From Lachnospiraceae bacterium (GTDB taxonomy: Bacteria > Bacillota > Clostridia > Lachnospirales > Lachnospiraceae), in NCBI GenBank assembly GCA_910574715.1, contig CAJTCH010000016.1:1-64000 (forward strand): DNA of 64,000 nucleotides, in the 5' to 3' direction. This document shows, one piece after another, positions 62,359 to 64,000 of the stretch; positions within the stretch are counted from its first letter, which is position 1, and each line of letters opens with the position of its first letter. The position numbers and the translations under genes were made by a program. Below the pieces are notes generated by a model. The model had not been told where the DNA came from. It saw only the letters and a list, made by a program, of their open reading frames with translations, and searched no databases.

Positions 62359-63186
62359 TTATTTCTTCCGATATTCCTGTAGGCGCTGTACCGCGTCCTC
62401 TGCCATCTGCACGCGGTACAGATATTCTCTCTGTCCTGCCAGAGAAGGCTTCCCAAAAGGATAGCAGACATTATCTCCCTTTATCACACGGCTGATACCC
62501 GTATCGACTGCGATCTGCGTCAGGTTCGTCACCTGCACCACCGGGATCCCCTTTAACTCCAGTTCCTTCCCTATATAGGCCCCGCATCTGGTACTGGTTC
62601 CGCATGCCGAGGTAATGATCACGGCATCCACCTGTTTCTCCATAACATAAGAAGCGATCCGCCTTCCCAGCCGGATACTCTTTTCTGCCGATGTCATCAC
62701 GCCCGTTGTCGCAATGAAACTATCATATAGCTTGCCGATCTTCCCGCATCTCTCCAGTTCCCGCAAAGCATCCACCGGAACCAAGCGGTTGGGATCTTCC
62801 TCAACATAGCGATTATCATAACCCTGATGACAGACCTCATATTCTTCTTTTTCTAATCTTAGCTTTCCTCTTATATCATATACTCCATAGCGGCCGGCAT
62901 TCGTCGATGGTATTCGGTCCGGATTCCCCTTGGGAACCAGCCCGCCGTCCGTGATCACTAATATCACCGCATCCTTCAACGGACACTTCAGATTCGGAAT
63001 ACGGACAGTATCCATAGCTTCCATAAGGACCTCGCTCTGGAACGGCTCCCCGTTGTATTTCGCAAGAAGCATATCCAGACATCTGGCGGGAGCCGGTTTC
63101 TGATAGTTGATGAACGGAATCAGATTCCCGCTGCCCTTCCTTCTGCTCTCCGGATTGGAATATATGTAATCCGTCTGATTTAACAT
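62359..63186 (-). CDS. Shortened GrdB-like protein with Cys at the Sec position
   Basis: 275 residues, equal to the C-terminal two-thirds of GrdB. It has the same middle (ITDGGLVPKGNPDRIPSTNA, HQGYDNRYVEEDPNRLVPVD) and VDAVIITSACGTSTRCGAYI, with Cys where GrdB has Sec. The N-terminal about 150 residues of GrdB are missing and replaced by a short unrelated start. The motif and remaining domain are whole. Overlaps the TetR gene by 7 bp. It may be a regulatory or partner version, or a low-activity enzyme made when selenium is short. Confidence 0.8.
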   Translation of the reverse strand: MLNQTDYIYSNPESRRKGSGNLIPFINYQKPAPARCLDMLLAKYNGEPFQSEVLMEAMDTVRIPNLKCPLKDAVILVITDGGLVPKGNPDRIPSTNAGRYGVYDIRGKLRLEKEEYEVCHQGYDNRYVEEDPNRLVPVDALRELERCGKIGKLYDSFIATTGVMTSAEKSIRLGRRIASYVMEKQVDAVIITSACGTSTRCGAYIGKELELKGIPVVQVTNLTQIAVDTGISRVIKGDNVCYPFGKPSLAGQREYLYRVQMAEDAVQRLQEYRKK

Positions 63187-63815
63187 ACTTTTAAATTCTT
63201 CTTTCTAACTGGATTTTTATCAAAATTTTTGGTTCTCTGCTCCATCATCCGCTGATTCGACAATATTGAATACCCCGACGCCTCAGAATCCAAGATCTCA
63301 CGGATCTGTTCAAAATATTTCATATAATTGTCTCTCATTCCTTCATTCACCCAATCTCTGATGATCCCGACCAACGCATGAGCCTTCAACTTCGCCATAA
63401 GGCTTAATTCATTCTCCGACAGCTTGAATCCGCATTCGGAATATCCCATATCGATATTGATCTTCCATAATTCATAGTAGATCTCATACAGATATTCAAA
63501 CAATGAATTCTGCCCCATATACTGGAAACACGCCAGATAGAACTTCCGGTTCGCATACAGGCATTTGCATACCTTCACAAAACTCTCTGTAAGCTTCGAC
63601 GGATCGTTAAACGTGTTGACATTCTCCAGCATATCTGTATAAAAAATCCAGTTGATCAACTCATACTTGTCTTTGAAATGATAATAAAACGTATTCCTGC
63701 TGATATCACAGTAATCTGTGATATATTTCACAGAAATCTTGGATAATGGCTGCTGCTCTAAAAGCTTTTTCAAAGCACTCGCAAGCGCCTCTTTTGTAAT
63801 TCGGTTATTTGACAT
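63180..63815 (-). CDS. TetR-family regulator
   Basis: 211 residues. N-terminal HTH ITKEALASALKKLLEQQPLS and VKYITDYCDISRNTFYYHFK, the TetR signature (DhaS-like subgroup). The C-terminal ligand domain is helical. Co-transcribed with the Cys-type GrdB-like gene, so it probably controls the reductase island; the inverted arms at 57793-57835 are a candidate site. Confidence 0.88.
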   Translation of the reverse strand: MSNNRITKEALASALKKLLEQQPLSKISVKYITDYCDISRNTFYYHFKDKYELINWIFYTDMLENVNTFNDPSKLTESFVKVCKCLYANRKFYLACFQYMGQNSLFEYLYEIYYELWKINIDMGYSECGFKLSENELSLMAKLKAHALVGIIRDWVNEGMRDNYMKYFEQIREILDSEASGYSILSNQRMMEQRTKNFDKNPVRKKNLKVC

Positions 63816-64000
63816 ACGCGCTTCTCTTACCCTCCGCAGTTTCCGTCATATTTACGAAAACTTTCTCATTTGATTGTATTGCTTTGTATATAATTCATTA
63901 TATTATAGGATTTTTCTATATTCAATATAAAAAATCATGATGTTGTGCACTTATTAAATTTGTAATAAAATTGAACACTTTTCCCACCTCTTTTTCCTCA
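63816..64000 (-). promoter_or_regulatory. AT-rich upstream region of the TetR gene
   Basis: No gene seen. It carries AATTGAACACTTTTC (about 63969-63982), nearly the same as TTTAAACACTTTTC upstream of the hydrolase operon (57908-57920). A shared regulator for both ends of the island is possible. Confidence 0.35.

Overview
The window reads as a chromosomal segment of an anaerobic, selenocysteine-using Firmicute of the Lachnospiraceae type. Evidence is a core of clostridial housekeeping genes, a B12 radical-SAM peptide locus, a conjugative element of gut-Clostridia type, and at least six in-frame TGA codons that look like selenocysteine (Sec). No rRNA or tRNA gene and no CRISPR array was seen. 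Species is not assigned. Gene names come from recognising protein families by eye; no database was searched.

Layout. (1) 1-3.5 kb, very AT-rich: a probable RiPP locus with a 31-residue precursor peptide, a B12-binding radical SAM enzyme carrying a frameshift, an MFS exporter and a palindromic operator. (2) 3.5-22.3 kb, minus strand: a decayed integrative and conjugative element (ICE) with VirB4 ATPase, a two-domain cell-wall hydrolase broken by two stops, a candidate oriT, a DNA methyltransferase, a TOPRIM protein, an element-borne metK, a type III toxin-antitoxin pair (ToxN with ToxI repeat RNA), a broken sortase and a SpaA-type surface protein cut short by an IS remnant. (3) 22.3-24.45 kb: ICE right-end material present twice (about 350 bp, offset 1611 bp), both copies ending in the 3' end of a GGGtGRT gene, with a type I holin-like toxin and a resolvase remnant between them. 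This looks like tandem ICE accretion at one attachment site.

(4) 24.4-37.6 kb holds the most striking content. After a GGGtGRT/Fe-S scaffold pair and a DUF3343 Se/S-carrier-like gene comes a gene set in which five proteins are interrupted by TGA with a hairpin 10-19 nt downstream: a MerB-like lyase (Cys-Sec), an ABC substrate-binding protein (Cys-Sec), a thioredoxin-like protein (C-A-Sec-C), an ABC permease (Sec in a membrane segment) and a small anchored protein ending Cys-Sec-stop. They sit with an ABC ATPase, a DsrE-like protein, an HMA-domain protein, an ArsP/YraQ-type permease, a LysR regulator, a cysteine-rich lipoprotein and a two-component system. This matches what I recall as the computationally named SAO (selenocysteine-assisted organometal) system. 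A working model is: capture and import an organometal, pass it between thiol/selenol pairs, cleave the carbon-metal bond and export the product.

(5) 37.7-54.5 kb is core chromosome: cinA-pgsA-rimO-rpoZ-gmk-yicC, rqcH, an AAA ATPase, pheA, pyrBI, rnpB, glsA, rnhA, an MBL-fold protein and mogA. (6) 54.6-64 kb is a second accessory cluster: a tandemly duplicated unit (HSL-type hydrolase plus a 138-residue partner), an M20 amidohydrolase, a Sec-containing GrdB-like protein, a GrdE-like protein that appears to lack the pyruvoyl-forming cysteine, a shortened GrdB-like protein with Cys in place of Sec, and a TetR regulator. It looks like a hydrolase-plus-selenoreductase catabolic island for an unknown substrate.
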